Source: 40-80 sp040394775 | GTDB lineage: Bacteria > Bacteroidota > Bacteroidia > Flavobacteriales_D > Crocinitomicaceae | Reading direction: 5' to 3' | Length of the DNA stretch: 64,000 nt | NCBI GenBank assembly: GCA_040394775.1 | Contig: JBEBRN010000003.1 | Span: 14,529 to 78,528, forward strand | Part shown: positions 52,245 to 61,932 of the stretch, in pieces | Numbering within the stretch: the stretch's first letter is position 1 | How the letters are laid out: the number at the start of each line of letters is the position of its first letter | Made by a program: the position numbers and the translations under genes | The notes under the pieces: model-generated | What the model was told of the DNA's origin: nothing | Databases searched by the model: none | The model's input: the letters and a program-made list of their open reading frames with translations, nothing else

Positions 52245-53330
52245 TTATACGATCATTTCGCCCTTCATTTTTTCTGCCGTCTCGACCATTTTCAAAGCAT
52301 CTATCATGTCTTGAATATCGCCATTCATAAAAGCATTGAGGTTATATATCGTTTTATTGATGCGATGGTCAGTAATTCGGCCCTGTGGATAATTGTACGT
52401 TCTTATTTTCGCAGAGCGATCGCCTGTAGAAACAATTGACTTACGCTGAGCTGCACGAACGTCATTTACTTTATCCAATTCCATTTGATACAATCTAGAA
52501 CGGAGTACTGAAATGGCTTTCTCTAAGTTTTTATGTTGCGAACGACCATCTTGACATTCGACCACAGTTCCTGTAGGAATATGTGTTAAACGAATGGCTG
52601 ATTCCGTTTTGTTAACATGTTGACCACCTGCTCCAGATGCTCTAAATGTATCTCTACGAACATCGGTCATGTTTAATTCAAAGTCCACTTCCTCTGCTTC
52701 AGGCAATACGGCAATAGTAATCGCAGAAGTATGAACACGACCTTGTGATTCTGTTTCTGGAACACGTTGTACACGGTGAACGCCAGATTCAAATTTTAGA
52801 GAGCCATATATTCCTTCGCCTTGTACTTCTAATGATATTTCTTTGAACCCTTTTACACTTCCTTCAGAGGAATTTAGGATCTCATACGTCCATCCTTTTT
52901 CCTTGAAATACATTGTGTACATTCGGAAACAATCTTCTACAAAAATACATGCTTCGTCACCTCCTGTTCCTGATCGAAATTCCATGATGGCGTTTTTATC
53001 ATCCTCAGGATCTTTGGGAATTAATAGAATTTTTATTTTCTCTTCTAATGCTGGTTTCTTTTCTTCTAATTCTTCAATTTCCATTTTTGCCATTTCCACC
53101 ATCTCTTCGTCGGTTTCGGCTTTTAGCATCTTTTTGGAACTCTCAATATTAGAAAGTATCGAGCGATATTCTTTATAAACAGAAACAATCTCTTCTAAGT
53201 CTTTATATTCTTTATTCAACTTAACATAGCGTTTCATATCCGCCATAATATCAGGGTCGACAATTAAATTTCCCACCTCCGTAAAACGGTAATCGATCGC
53301 TTGTAATTTTTGTAATAAATCTTGTTGCAT
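52245..53330 (-). CDS. prfA: Peptide chain release factor 1
   Basis: 361 residues, normal for RF1. The GGQ motif is near residue 234 (GAGGQHVN), and the tripeptide stop-reading loop RVPETESQGRVHTS carries the PxT form of RF1 rather than the SPF of RF2. It reads UAA and UAG and releases peptides on the ribosome. The N-terminal coiled-coil domain has the usual length. It is 6 bp after purM, so probably co-transcribed. Confidence 0.97.
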   Translation of the reverse strand: MQQDLLQKLQAIDYRFTEVGNLIVDPDIMADMKRYVKLNKEYKDLEEIVSVYKEYRSILSNIESSKKMLKAETDEEMVEMAKMEIEELEEKKPALEEKIKILLIPKDPEDDKNAIMEFRSGTGGDEACIFVEDCFRMYTMYFKEKGWTYEILNSSEGSVKGFKEISLEVQGEGIYGSLKFESGVHRVQRVPETESQGRVHTSAITIAVLPEAEEVDFELNMTDVRRDTFRASGAGGQHVNKTESAIRLTHIPTGTVVECQDGRSQHKNLEKAISVLRSRLYQMELDKVNDVRAAQRKSIVSTGDRSAKIRTYNYPQGRITDHRINKTIYNLNAFMNGDIQDMIDALKMVETAEKMKGEMIV

Positions 53331-53336
53331 ACGTAT

Positions 53337-54503
53337 TTAATATTCAAACGTTCCGTGATGAGACTTGATGGTTAATTTTTTAGTGTCAGAAGCTTCAACA
53401 CGACCAATTGTTTGTGCATTTACGTCAAATGATTTCGAAATAGCAATCAATTTTTCTGCTATTTCTGGATTAACGTAAATTTCCATACGGTGCCCCATAT
53501 TGAAAACTTTGTACATTTCTTTCCAATCTGTTTGTGATTCTTTTTGAATAACTCGAAACAATAAAGGCGTATCAAAAAGATTGTCTTTAATAACATGAAC
53601 ATTATCGACAAAATGCAATACTTTTGTTTGCGCTCCTCCAGAACAATGAACCATTCCATGAATTTCAGAACGATAATTTTCTAAAATTTTCTTGATAATA
53701 GGTGCGTATGTTCTTGTTGGTGATAACACCAATTTTCCAGCTGAAAGAGGAAAGTCTCCAGGCCAATCTGTTAGGTTGTAACTTCCTGAATAAACTAAGT
53801 CAGCAGGAACGGCAGCATCATATGTTTCTGGATATTTTTCTCCTACGGATTTATTAAAGACATCGTGTCTAGCAGAAGTCAATCCATTACTTCCCATTCC
53901 TCCATTATATTCTTTTTCGTAAGATGCTTGACCGAAAGATGACAAACCAACGATAACATCTCCTGGTTGAATGGTATGATTGGAAATAACATCACTACGC
54001 TTTATTCTAGCGACAACTGTTGAATCGACGATAATAGTACGTACAACATCACCAACATCTGCTGTTTCACCACCTGTTGAATGAATCCCAATACCTTGCT
54101 CTCTTAAATCGCTTAATAATTCCTCCGTTCCGTTAATGATTTCAGAAATAACATCTCCTGAAACAAGGTTTTTGTTACGTCCTATAGTTGAAGAAAGAAG
54201 TATGTTGTCGGTAACACCTACGCAAAGTAGGTCGTCAATATTCATGATCAGTGCATCTTGAGCAATTCCCTTCCAGACAGACAAGTCGCCCGTTTCTTTC
54301 CAGTATGCATATGCTAAGGAAGATTTTGTTCCAGCTCCGTCTGCATGCATAACGACACAATAGTCTTCGTCACCTGTTAATGTATCGGGAACTACTTTAC
54401 AGAATGCATTTGGGAATAATCCTTTATCCACATTTTTAATTGCATTATGTACTTCTTCTTTTCCGGCTGAAACGCCACGTAGTTTATATCGAGTATCAGA
54501 CAT
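53337..54503 (-). CDS. purM: Phosphoribosylformylglycinamidine cyclo-ligase
   Basis: 388 residues, the longer form seen in Bacteroidota (compare about 345 in proteobacteria). VVMHADGAGTKS, NIDDLLCVG, GGETADVGDVV and GMVHCSGGAQTK are the signature segments of the AIR synthetase ATP-binding fold. It makes aminoimidazole ribotide in purine synthesis. It leads a two-gene unit with prfA; the promoter box is 18 bp upstream. Confidence 0.96.
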   Translation of the reverse strand: MSDTRYKLRGVSAGKEEVHNAIKNVDKGLFPNAFCKVVPDTLTGDEDYCVVMHADGAGTKSSLAYAYWKETGDLSVWKGIAQDALIMNIDDLLCVGVTDNILLSSTIGRNKNLVSGDVISEIINGTEELLSDLREQGIGIHSTGGETADVGDVVRTIIVDSTVVARIKRSDVISNHTIQPGDVIVGLSSFGQASYEKEYNGGMGSNGLTSARHDVFNKSVGEKYPETYDAAVPADLVYSGSYNLTDWPGDFPLSAGKLVLSPTRTYAPIIKKILENYRSEIHGMVHCSGGAQTKVLHFVDNVHVIKDNLFDTPLLFRVIQKESQTDWKEMYKVFNMGHRMEIYVNPEIAEKLIAISKSFDVNAQTIGRVEASDTKKLTIKSHHGTFEY

Positions 54504-54521
54504 ATCTTTAATTTATTAATG

Positions 54522-54529
54522 CAAATTTA
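54522..54529 (-). promoter_or_regulatory. -7 promoter box for purM-prfA
   Basis: CAAATTTA, the complement of TAnnTTTG, 18 bp upstream of purM. Confidence 0.5.
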
Positions 54530-54627
54530 ATCAGAATTTATGACTAAATGTTGGGTAATCTACTTTAAGGTAATACCAATATGGCATTATGAAGTAAAAT
54601 TAGTGTAAAAAGATAAGTTGTAAATTA

Positions 54628-57030
54628 TTACCGAATAACAGATATGTGTCCCGTTATGCGATCTTGATAGCCAGAACTAGACATGTAGTCGATAACCCAT
54701 ACATATACACCGTCAGGAACCATCATGTTCTTGAAAGTGCCGTCCCATCGAAATTTTGTATCGTCACTTTCAAAAATATTTTCCCCCCAACGATTGTAAA
54801 TCTGTATATTGAAATCTACGATATTAATAGTACTTACTTCAAAATATTGATTGTGTCTATCTCCGTTTGGTGTGTATGCATTAGGAACATAGATGTAAAA
54901 CTCGGGCATTACTTCAATGGATTTGTAGATGGTGTCGCTACACCCTAAATCAGAGGTGGCAATTAACCGTATCACATATCCACCAGGCTCTTCGTAAATA
55001 TGAGTAGGATTTATACGCGTTGAATTGGTTGGGTCTAAGGTGTCTCCAAAGTTCCAATCAAAGATAGTGGCGTTAGATGAAGAAGTATTATGGAATAAAA
55101 CATCTATACCTTGTGTCAATGGATAGTTTGAAACCTCAAAATCTGCTTTAGGTACTTCTACTGTTACCTTTACAGAGGTGGAAACTTTGTAAGACTGACA
55201 CTCATCCGATACGGAAACGGTATAGGTTTTAGAAGTCATTGGCGTTACCGTTATGGAAGGTGTGTTCTCACCATTACTCCAACTGTAATAATAATTTCCA
55301 TATCCTCCTGAAGCATGGGCAGTCAATGTTACGGGCGTGCCAGGGCAAACACGCACAGGTAAAATAGTGTCAATAAAGAGCTCAGGGCTTGAAATAGTGT
55401 ATTGGATAATGGTGTCATAGGTGTATCCACAGCCATCTGTAATACTTACAGAGTAACTCGTACTTTCACTTGGAGCTACAATGATAACAGAGTCAGAGCC
55501 TAAACTAATACCATCTTCATCTGTCCAGTCAATTGCATAAGCAGGAGAACCGTTAATATAGGCGATTTCAAGTGTGTTTTCTTTGTTTCTACATTCTTCT
55601 ACGACATCTCCAGAAGGAAATAAAGTCATTGGAGTATATGGCGTCACATTTACAGTGAAATTAGCCGTCGCTAGTTTATTGGCACAACTTTCTGTCACTG
55701 TAACAGAATACGTTTGTGTAGATTGAGGAGATACTGTAATGGAAGAAGTTGTTTCTCCTGTGCTCCACTGATAGGTGTAAGGACCAGCTCCTCCAATAGG
55801 TTTTGCCGTTAAGATAACATTTTGCCCAGGGCAGTTTAAATCATTTCCATCAATGGTCAATTGTAAGTCCTCTGTATCGACGATTTTCAGCTCAATTACT
55901 TTATCAACTATATTGCCACAAGCATCTGGAATTTTAAAGGTTAACTCAATTGTCTCCGTTCCTTCTACTATATTATCTTGAAAGGTTTGAATCGTAAACG
56001 TTTTGCTCGTCTCTCCTGGATTTAGAGTGACACTTGATGGGACATTACTGTAATCTGCCCCCATAGTTGCTGTACCGTTCACGCTAATAGGAATTGTAAT
56101 CGCTGTAGAAGCATTATCGGCTGGCCGTGAAACTGTAAAGGTAGCAGACGCACAACCCTCAGACATTGTTTGATTATCTCCAAAAGCATCAAATGATAAA
56201 GCATAAGTAACATTTGCCACCACTTTTGATGTCAAACTGTTTGCTTCTAGAAATATACCTGAATCATACAAAGCATCATTGACATCTGCAATAGCGATGA
56301 TAAGGTGATACTTTTGGCCACATTGTACTTTTGCAACTGCTTCTAATGGTTTTGTAAAACCATCGTATTGAATGTATTTTGATTGCTGATTGTAGGGAGC
56401 TTCACTTCCATTCCCATTATACACGAAGTATTGACAATTATTACACTGTGGAACATACGCACCGTTATTAATAAATCCGTCATTGATGTTATTTATGGTA
56501 ACAGGAGTGTTGTTGGGTAGTTTTGCAATATTTTGATAGCCCGTGAAACCAGGACCACTGATGAAAAATGCAAAGACATCGTTGAAATCAGTGTTTACGT
56601 ATTCTCTATATTCTTCTGAACCAAATATATAGCGAAAGGTTACAGTGTCGGAATAAGGGATAAAGTCAAACTCTAAAACCGCCGCATTGAAAGTAGATGC
56701 ACCAACAAGTTGTGTTAATCGATTGTATCCTCCCGCATTGTTATTAACTGTTGCATTGTCTTTGTTGTTTGGACCGTGAGGCCCGTTAGGATTGTTATTT
56801 ACAGTTCCTGTTGTTATAATAATACCTTCACTAAAACCTAAGGTTGTATTAGCACCATTAAAATATCCGATAGCTTGAGAGGCTCCTTGATATGAAATAT
56901 TAGAGACAGAAACACCTTGACCAAGTAAGACATTTTGTACCAATTGACTAGGAGTTTGACTAGTAGACGTTACCAATTGACCAACAGTAAAGAAGGGAAA
57001 TAAAAATAATATGAATAGGTATTTTTTCAC
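54628..57030 (-). CDS. T9SS type B cargo protein with choice-of-anchor-L and Calx-beta domains
   Basis: 800 residues with a signal peptide (MKKYLFILFLFPFFTVGQ). The N-terminal domain (about 20-270) has the SEEYREYVNTDFNDVFAFF and IAIADVNDALYDSGIFLEA signatures of choice-of-anchor L. A Calx-beta-type module follows (about 285-385, TVSRPADNASTAITIPIS), then Ig-like and PKD modules (FDWNFGDTLDPTN), and a CHU_C type B sorting domain (YVPNAYTPNGDRHNQYFEV, IYNRWG). A large surface-exposed protein exported by type IX secretion; adhesion is inferred only. Confidence 0.92.
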   Translation of the reverse strand: MKKYLFILFLFPFFTVGQLVTSTSQTPSQLVQNVLLGQGVSVSNISYQGASQAIGYFNGANTTLGFSEGIIITTGTVNNNPNGPHGPNNKDNATVNNNAGGYNRLTQLVGASTFNAAVLEFDFIPYSDTVTFRYIFGSEEYREYVNTDFNDVFAFFISGPGFTGYQNIAKLPNNTPVTINNINDGFINNGAYVPQCNNCQYFVYNGNGSEAPYNQQSKYIQYDGFTKPLEAVAKVQCGQKYHLIIAIADVNDALYDSGIFLEANSLTSKVVANVTYALSFDAFGDNQTMSEGCASATFTVSRPADNASTAITIPISVNGTATMGADYSNVPSSVTLNPGETSKTFTIQTFQDNIVEGTETIELTFKIPDACGNIVDKVIELKIVDTEDLQLTIDGNDLNCPGQNVILTAKPIGGAGPYTYQWSTGETTSSITVSPQSTQTYSVTVTESCANKLATANFTVNVTPYTPMTLFPSGDVVEECRNKENTLEIAYINGSPAYAIDWTDEDGISLGSDSVIIVAPSESTSYSVSITDGCGYTYDTIIQYTISSPELFIDTILPVRVCPGTPVTLTAHASGGYGNYYYSWSNGENTPSITVTPMTSKTYTVSVSDECQSYKVSTSVKVTVEVPKADFEVSNYPLTQGIDVLFHNTSSSNATIFDWNFGDTLDPTNSTRINPTHIYEEPGGYVIRLIATSDLGCSDTIYKSIEVMPEFYIYVPNAYTPNGDRHNQYFEVSTINIVDFNIQIYNRWGENIFESDDTKFRWDGTFKNMMVPDGVYVWVIDYMSSSGYQDRITGHISVIR

Positions 57031-57104
57031 TAGTTCTTTATAAACGAATTTTTTCTTTAAAAGTTGTCTTGAGTCATCAAATAGTCTACCAAAAATAGCG
57101 TCTA

Positions 57105-58937
57105 TCAGTATTGAAGTGAATATAGTTTAAAATAGACTTCTTTAAGTGCTACTAATTCTTCGTGTGAACCCATTTCAACAATCTCTCCTTTGCTCATCAC
57201 AACAATCATATCGGCATTTTTTATTGTGCTCAATCGGTGTGCAATAACAATCGAAGTTTTGTTCAGCATTAATTCATCCAATGCCTTTTGTACTTGTCTT
57301 TCACTTTCTATATCTAATGCTGAAGTTGCTTCGTCTAAAATTAAGATCGGTGCGTTTTTCAAGATCGCTCGAGCAATATTGATTCTTTGTCGTTGTCCTC
57401 CTGAAAGTTTTCCACCTCGTTCACCAATCATCGTGTCATATCCGTTTTCCATTGCAGCAATAAATTCATGCGCATTCGCAATTTTTGCTGCTTGAATCAC
57501 CTCTTCATCAGTCGCATTTGGCCGCCCAAAAAGGATGTTATTTTTTACGGTGTCATTAAACAAAATTGATTCTTGCGATACAATAGCAATTAGATCTCGT
57601 AATGATTTAGTCGTAAGCTCTTTTATATCCACATCATCAATAGCAATAATTCCTTGCGAAACATCATAAAAACGAGGTAATAAATCAGCAATAGTCGATT
57701 TTCCACTACCAGATTCTCCGACTAAAGCAATTACCTTCCCTTTGGGAATCGTTAAGTTAAAGTCTTTGATGACAGTTGCTTCTTGATATTTAAATGATAC
57801 GTTCTTATAGCTGATTTCATTTTTAAATTCAGTGATAATAGACGGATTTTCAGGCTCAATTATTTTTTCGTCAGCGTCAAGTACTTCGTTTATACGTATC
57901 ATCGAGACCTTCGCTTTGTTGAGATAGGTAACTGAGTTAGCAATACTTTGAATTGGAATCAATAGCTGAGAGAAGATAATGATAAAACCTAAAAAAGTTT
58001 CTCCTTTGATGTCCGCTGTTCCTTCGATAATCATTTTACCACCAAACCAAACAATGCAAATCATGACGATCGCTCCTAAAAACTCATTCAGGGGAGAGGT
58101 CAAGTCTTTCTTTCTAAATACCCGTGTGATTAATTGCTGATGACGTAAATTGATTTTTTCAAATTTAGCCGTGACAAAATCCATCGCATTAAATGCTTTG
58201 ATAATTCTCATGGCGCCAAGATTTTCCTCTATATTAGAAAATAAAGTTGCCACTTCTTCCTGTCCTTTCTTAGCTGTGCGTTTTAAACTTTTACCAATTC
58301 GGGAGATGAAAAATGCTGAAAAAGGAAGTAGAATAAATGAAAATAACGTCAATTTTGGACTAATATAAACGAGTGTTGCAATATTGATGATTATAGCCAC
58401 TGGATCACGGAAGAGCAAATCTAAAAGTGAAATAACAGCTACTTCAATTTCATTCACATCGTTATTCATCCGCGTCATTAAATCTCCTTTTCGTTCATTG
58501 GTATAATAGGACAAAGGAAGTTTAACTGCCTTTTTAAAGATTTTCAAACGAATATCTCTTACAACAACCATCCTCACGTATGACTGGAAGAAAATAGCTA
58601 AGTAACGACATAAGTTTTTAAGAAAAAAAGCGATTAAAACAGTTACACAGACAAAGAGTAAGGCCGATAAAGGATTCTTTGAAGCGGAGAGCTCCATCCA
58701 GTATTGATAATAATTTTTTATGTAGATAAAAAAGTCAGCAAAACCACCATTGTAAATAGGTTCTATTAATACTTTTTTCGCACTTGGCTCATTTGGGAAA
58801 ATAACTTGTAGAAAAGGGATAAACAACACCAAAGACAAAAGGTTGAAAATCACATACATTAAGTTGAAAAAAACAACTAAAACACAATGCCATGCGTATT
58901 TAAATGTATAGCGATAAATTTCTACTAATTCTTTCAT
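57105..58937 (-). CDS. MsbA-like ABC exporter (fused TMD-NBD)
   Basis: 610 residues: six TM helices (about 20-330) fused to one ABC ATPase. The P-loop is GESGSGKST, the signature LSGGQRQR, Walker B ILILDEATSALD and the H-loop IVIAHRLST. The family moves lipid A, glycolipids or polysaccharide intermediates. It lies beside an SGNH/MBOAT O-acylation cassette on the opposite strand. It has a promoter box 7 bp upstream. Substrate unknown. Confidence 0.92.
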   Translation of the reverse strand: MKELVEIYRYTFKYAWHCVLVVFFNLMYVIFNLLSLVLFIPFLQVIFPNEPSAKKVLIEPIYNGGFADFFIYIKNYYQYWMELSASKNPLSALLFVCVTVLIAFFLKNLCRYLAIFFQSYVRMVVVRDIRLKIFKKAVKLPLSYYTNERKGDLMTRMNNDVNEIEVAVISLLDLLFRDPVAIIINIATLVYISPKLTLFSFILLPFSAFFISRIGKSLKRTAKKGQEEVATLFSNIEENLGAMRIIKAFNAMDFVTAKFEKINLRHQQLITRVFRKKDLTSPLNEFLGAIVMICIVWFGGKMIIEGTADIKGETFLGFIIIFSQLLIPIQSIANSVTYLNKAKVSMIRINEVLDADEKIIEPENPSIITEFKNEISYKNVSFKYQEATVIKDFNLTIPKGKVIALVGESGSGKSTIADLLPRFYDVSQGIIAIDDVDIKELTTKSLRDLIAIVSQESILFNDTVKNNILFGRPNATDEEVIQAAKIANAHEFIAAMENGYDTMIGERGGKLSGGQRQRINIARAILKNAPILILDEATSALDIESERQVQKALDELMLNKTSIVIAHRLSTIKNADMIVVMSKGEIVEMGSHEELVALKEVYFKLYSLQY

Positions 58938-58944
58938 AGGTTTA

Positions 58945-58952
58945 CAAAGGTA
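58945..58952 (-). promoter_or_regulatory. -7 promoter box for ABC exporter
   Basis: CAAAGGTA, the complement of TAnnTTTG, 7 bp upstream of the start. It implies a leaderless or very short leader. Confidence 0.5.
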
Positions 58953-59089
58953 TTTATTTTTAAGGAAAAAGCTTAAATCCTTCCATAAATCAAACTTTTT
59001 TCAGAAAACAGGATTCGTCACTAAATGGTTTTCAACAAGTTTTTTTTATAATTATTCTCTTATTTTTTTAAAACATTCAATTCTTAGAA

Positions 59090-59097
59090 TAATTTTG
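59090..59097 (+). promoter_or_regulatory. -7 promoter box for SGNH-SGNH-MBOAT operon
   Basis: TAATTTTG matches TAnnTTTG. It ends 6 bp before the ATG at 59104, so the start TTG at 59095 suggested by a longer frame is unlikely. Confidence 0.55.
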
Positions 59098-59103
59098 CAG
59101 GTT

Positions 59104-60561
59104 ATGAACAAACCGTTCCAACCATATTATGTTGTTTTGTTTATTGTCAGCTGCCTTCTAATCTTAGGTACGATAATTTACTTTGTCCCAGCGGGAAGAT
59201 ATAATTTAGGTGGGTACGAGTTTCGGTTTTTATCCTCTCACAAACTTTTAAAAGAAAATCAACAGCACAAGGTTGATGTCAAAAGTATTATTGCGGATAT
59301 TGACACCACTTCTGTAGAAATCCCTGAAAAAGAAGATTCTTTAGCCAATAAAGAAATTATGGGACTACCTGGAGTAGCCAACTTTAAGGTCGAAAATAGT
59401 GATTTGTTAGCCTATGATGAAACAGGAAAAGGGAACCTCAAAAATTTATTCTCAAAATTGAGAGGTGCTTCAGGAAAGAAGATGCGAATTCTACATTATG
59501 GTGACTCTCAAATTGAAGGTGACCGTATGACTTCATTTTTAAGACAGCGATTGCAAGAGCAATTTGGAGGAAACGGCCCTGGATTTATTCCAGCTGTAAA
59601 TGTGTATAATACGATTTCGTTTGTCCAGCAATGTTCTCCTAATTTCACTCGCTATACGAACTTTGGAGGAGAGGCATTAAAAACCAACCAATATGGCATC
59701 ATGAATTCAGTAGGGAGGTTTACGCCTGAGTATGCCGATACCACCGATGTTTCCTTGTTGACACCTGTGAAAGGATGGATTGATGTAGAATCAAATCGGC
59801 TAGCATATGGTCGAGCAAAAAACTATAATAATATATACTTACATTATACAGGTGCTAAAACGAAGTGTGTTTTTAAAGTGTATCAAAATGGAAACCTTAT
59901 TGTTACAGATTCTTTAAAAGCAGATGGCAAATACCATATTTACCCATTGAACTTCCCAAACAATCCAGGGAAAATAAGATTGGAATTTGAGGCGAAGATA
60001 AGTCCGAATATTTTGGGATTATCGCTCGAAGGGGATATTGGTGTTCAAGTTGATAATATTGCCATGAGAGGATCTAGTGGTACATTTTTCGGTAGAGTTG
60101 ATCAAGGTTTAGCAAAGCGAATTTACAATGAACAAAATGTAGAGTTATTTATCATGCAGTTTGGAGGAAATTCCGTTCCGTATATTAAAGACTCTGTTAG
60201 TGCAAGAAAATCAGCGAGTTACTTTAAAGGACAACTTTATACCATAAAGAAACTGTGCCCAAATGCTACGATTATTGTTATCGGGCCGAGTGATATGTCT
60301 ACTTTAATCGAAGGAGAGTATACGACTTATCCGATATTACCGTATTATATAGAATGTTTGCGTCGAATTACCAAAGAGGTTGGTGGTGCGTATTTTGACA
60401 TGTATGCAGCGATGGGTGGAAAGGATGCAATGATTGCTTGGGTTGAAAGTGGACTTGCGGCAAAAGATTATATACATTTTTCAAATAAAGGTGCTAGTAT
60501 AGCAACACAAAAGTTTTACGATGCACTAATGACCGCCTACACTAAACTGTATAGCGAATGA
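59104..60561 (+). CDS. Membrane-anchored SGNH/GDSL-family protein
   Basis: 485 residues from ATG 59104. A single N-terminal helix (VLFIVSCLLILGTIIYFVP) anchors it, and the rest should face the periplasm. Block I is HYGDSQIEGD (nucleophile S near residue 136), block III is FGGNSVPYI, and the DxxH block V is DYIHFSNKG near 455-458, so the SGNH triad is present. A jelly-roll-like segment lies between. It resembles AlgJ/AlgX/DltD-type acyltransferases that take acetyl from an MBOAT partner. It overlaps the next gene by 4 bp (ATGA), showing coupling. Confidence 0.85.
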   Translation: MNKPFQPYYVVLFIVSCLLILGTIIYFVPAGRYNLGGYEFRFLSSHKLLKENQQHKVDVKSIIADIDTTSVEIPEKEDSLANKEIMGLPGVANFKVENSDLLAYDETGKGNLKNLFSKLRGASGKKMRILHYGDSQIEGDRMTSFLRQRLQEQFGGNGPGFIPAVNVYNTISFVQQCSPNFTRYTNFGGEALKTNQYGIMNSVGRFTPEYADTTDVSLLTPVKGWIDVESNRLAYGRAKNYNNIYLHYTGAKTKCVFKVYQNGNLIVTDSLKADGKYHIYPLNFPNNPGKIRLEFEAKISPNILGLSLEGDIGVQVDNIAMRGSSGTFFGRVDQGLAKRIYNEQNVELFIMQFGGNSVPYIKDSVSARKSASYFKGQLYTIKKLCPNATIIVIGPSDMSTLIEGEYTTYPILPYYIECLRRITKEVGGAYFDMYAAMGGKDAMIAWVESGLAAKDYIHFSNKGASIATQKFYDALMTAYTKLYSE

Positions 60562-61928
60562 TTAAAATACTCATGAAGATAGGATATTTTTTAATTTTAA
60601 TTTTCGGTTTCATTTCTTGTAAAACACATAGTCAAGATAGGCCGATACAAAACACAAATGCACTTAACAAATACGTGAATGTTAACTTCTTTGGAATAGT
60701 TGACAGCACTTTAAAAACAAAATATCCCTTTATTCATTTTGAGCGAAATCATTATCAGTTTTACACATACGATAGTCCTAATTTTGAAAAATTGTTTTAC
60801 GACATCCAACAAATGGTCAAATACAAAGATCGCAAATTGAATTTTTACCATATTGGAGGTTCTCATGTACAGGCGGATATTTATACGAACTATATGCGCG
60901 AGCAGTTGCATGCGTATTGGGGAAAAGATTTACCTGGAGAAAGAGGATTGGTGTTTCCATTTAATTTAGCAGGGACGAATAATCCTTGGAATTATACTTT
61001 TCATTCTGACAATAAATGGATTGGTTATCGTTCAGCTGTCGATCGTTCAGATTCTGTTTATTATGGTATTCTCGGTATGGCTATTTCATGTACCGACTCT
61101 ATTATTAATACCGGTTTTGAGTATAAAAGAACATCCGATAATCCGCCGATAGATCATGTTCGTATATATCACAACAAAGGAGAGTTGCCTTACACTATTC
61201 AGTATGACACGCTTTCCACGCCCGTGTTGAGACAAACGACTAATGAAGAGTTAGGTTATACTGAAACATATTTTTCAAAAGAGGTGACGAAGTTTGAAGT
61301 TCATTTTACCAGAATTGCAGACTCATTGCTGACGGATTCCACTGCATCAAGAACACTCTTTCTATATGGTTTTCATTTGATGAATAAACGCCCAGGAATA
61401 TCGTACACTTCTATTGGTGTAAATGGCGCCGGATTGTATACATATTTGGGGAACGTCAATTTTGCTGAACAGTTAAATGAGTTTCCACCTGACTTTATCG
61501 CATTTTCTGTGGGTACGAATGATGCCAATACTACCTATGATGGATTTAATCCCCATGTTTACAAACGAAATTTGGAAACAATGATGCGTAAGGTTTTTGA
61601 TGCAAACCCTAACTGTGCAGTACTTTTAACGGTTCCAAATGATGCTTTTTATAAACGAAGGTATTTGAATAAAAATGTGGCTAGAGAGCGTGAAATGATT
61701 ATTGAATTAGCAAAGAAATATAAGTTGCCCGTTTGGGATTTGTATGGTATTATGGGTGAATTAGGATCTTCCAAAACGTGGCAACGAAGTGGGCTGATGC
61801 GCACAGATTACGTTCACTTTACGCCTAATGGTTATCACTTGAAAGGAGAATTATTTTTCGAATCTTTCCTAAAATGGTTGGAACAAATGGAACTAAGAAG
61901 AGGCGCTTCATTAATCAGACATCATTAA
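60558..61928 (+). CDS. Lipoprotein SGNH-like protein
   Basis: 456 residues with a lipobox FISC (residues 18-21). Block I is altered to GGSHVQADI (GDS becomes GGS), with the serine kept. Block III is SVGTNDANT, and block V is DYVHFTPNGYH, so catalytic residues are still plausible. It is distinct in sequence from the upstream SGNH protein but shares the fold. It is translationally coupled to the upstream gene and 4 bp before the MBOAT gene. Probably part of the same glycan O-acetylation unit. Confidence 0.8.
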   Translation: MIKILMKIGYFLILIFGFISCKTHSQDRPIQNTNALNKYVNVNFFGIVDSTLKTKYPFIHFERNHYQFYTYDSPNFEKLFYDIQQMVKYKDRKLNFYHIGGSHVQADIYTNYMREQLHAYWGKDLPGERGLVFPFNLAGTNNPWNYTFHSDNKWIGYRSAVDRSDSVYYGILGMAISCTDSIINTGFEYKRTSDNPPIDHVRIYHNKGELPYTIQYDTLSTPVLRQTTNEELGYTETYFSKEVTKFEVHFTRIADSLLTDSTASRTLFLYGFHLMNKRPGISYTSIGVNGAGLYTYLGNVNFAEQLNEFPPDFIAFSVGTNDANTTYDGFNPHVYKRNLETMMRKVFDANPNCAVLLTVPNDAFYKRRYLNKNVAREREMIIELAKKYKLPVWDLYGIMGELGSSKTWQRSGLMRTDYVHFTPNGYHLKGELFFESFLKWLEQMELRRGASLIRHH

Positions 61929-61932
61929 TAGT

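Noticed and set aside
59095..59103. TTG start for the first SGNH gene
   Set aside because: The TTG overlaps the -7 box TAATTTTG; the ATG at 59104 is better placed.
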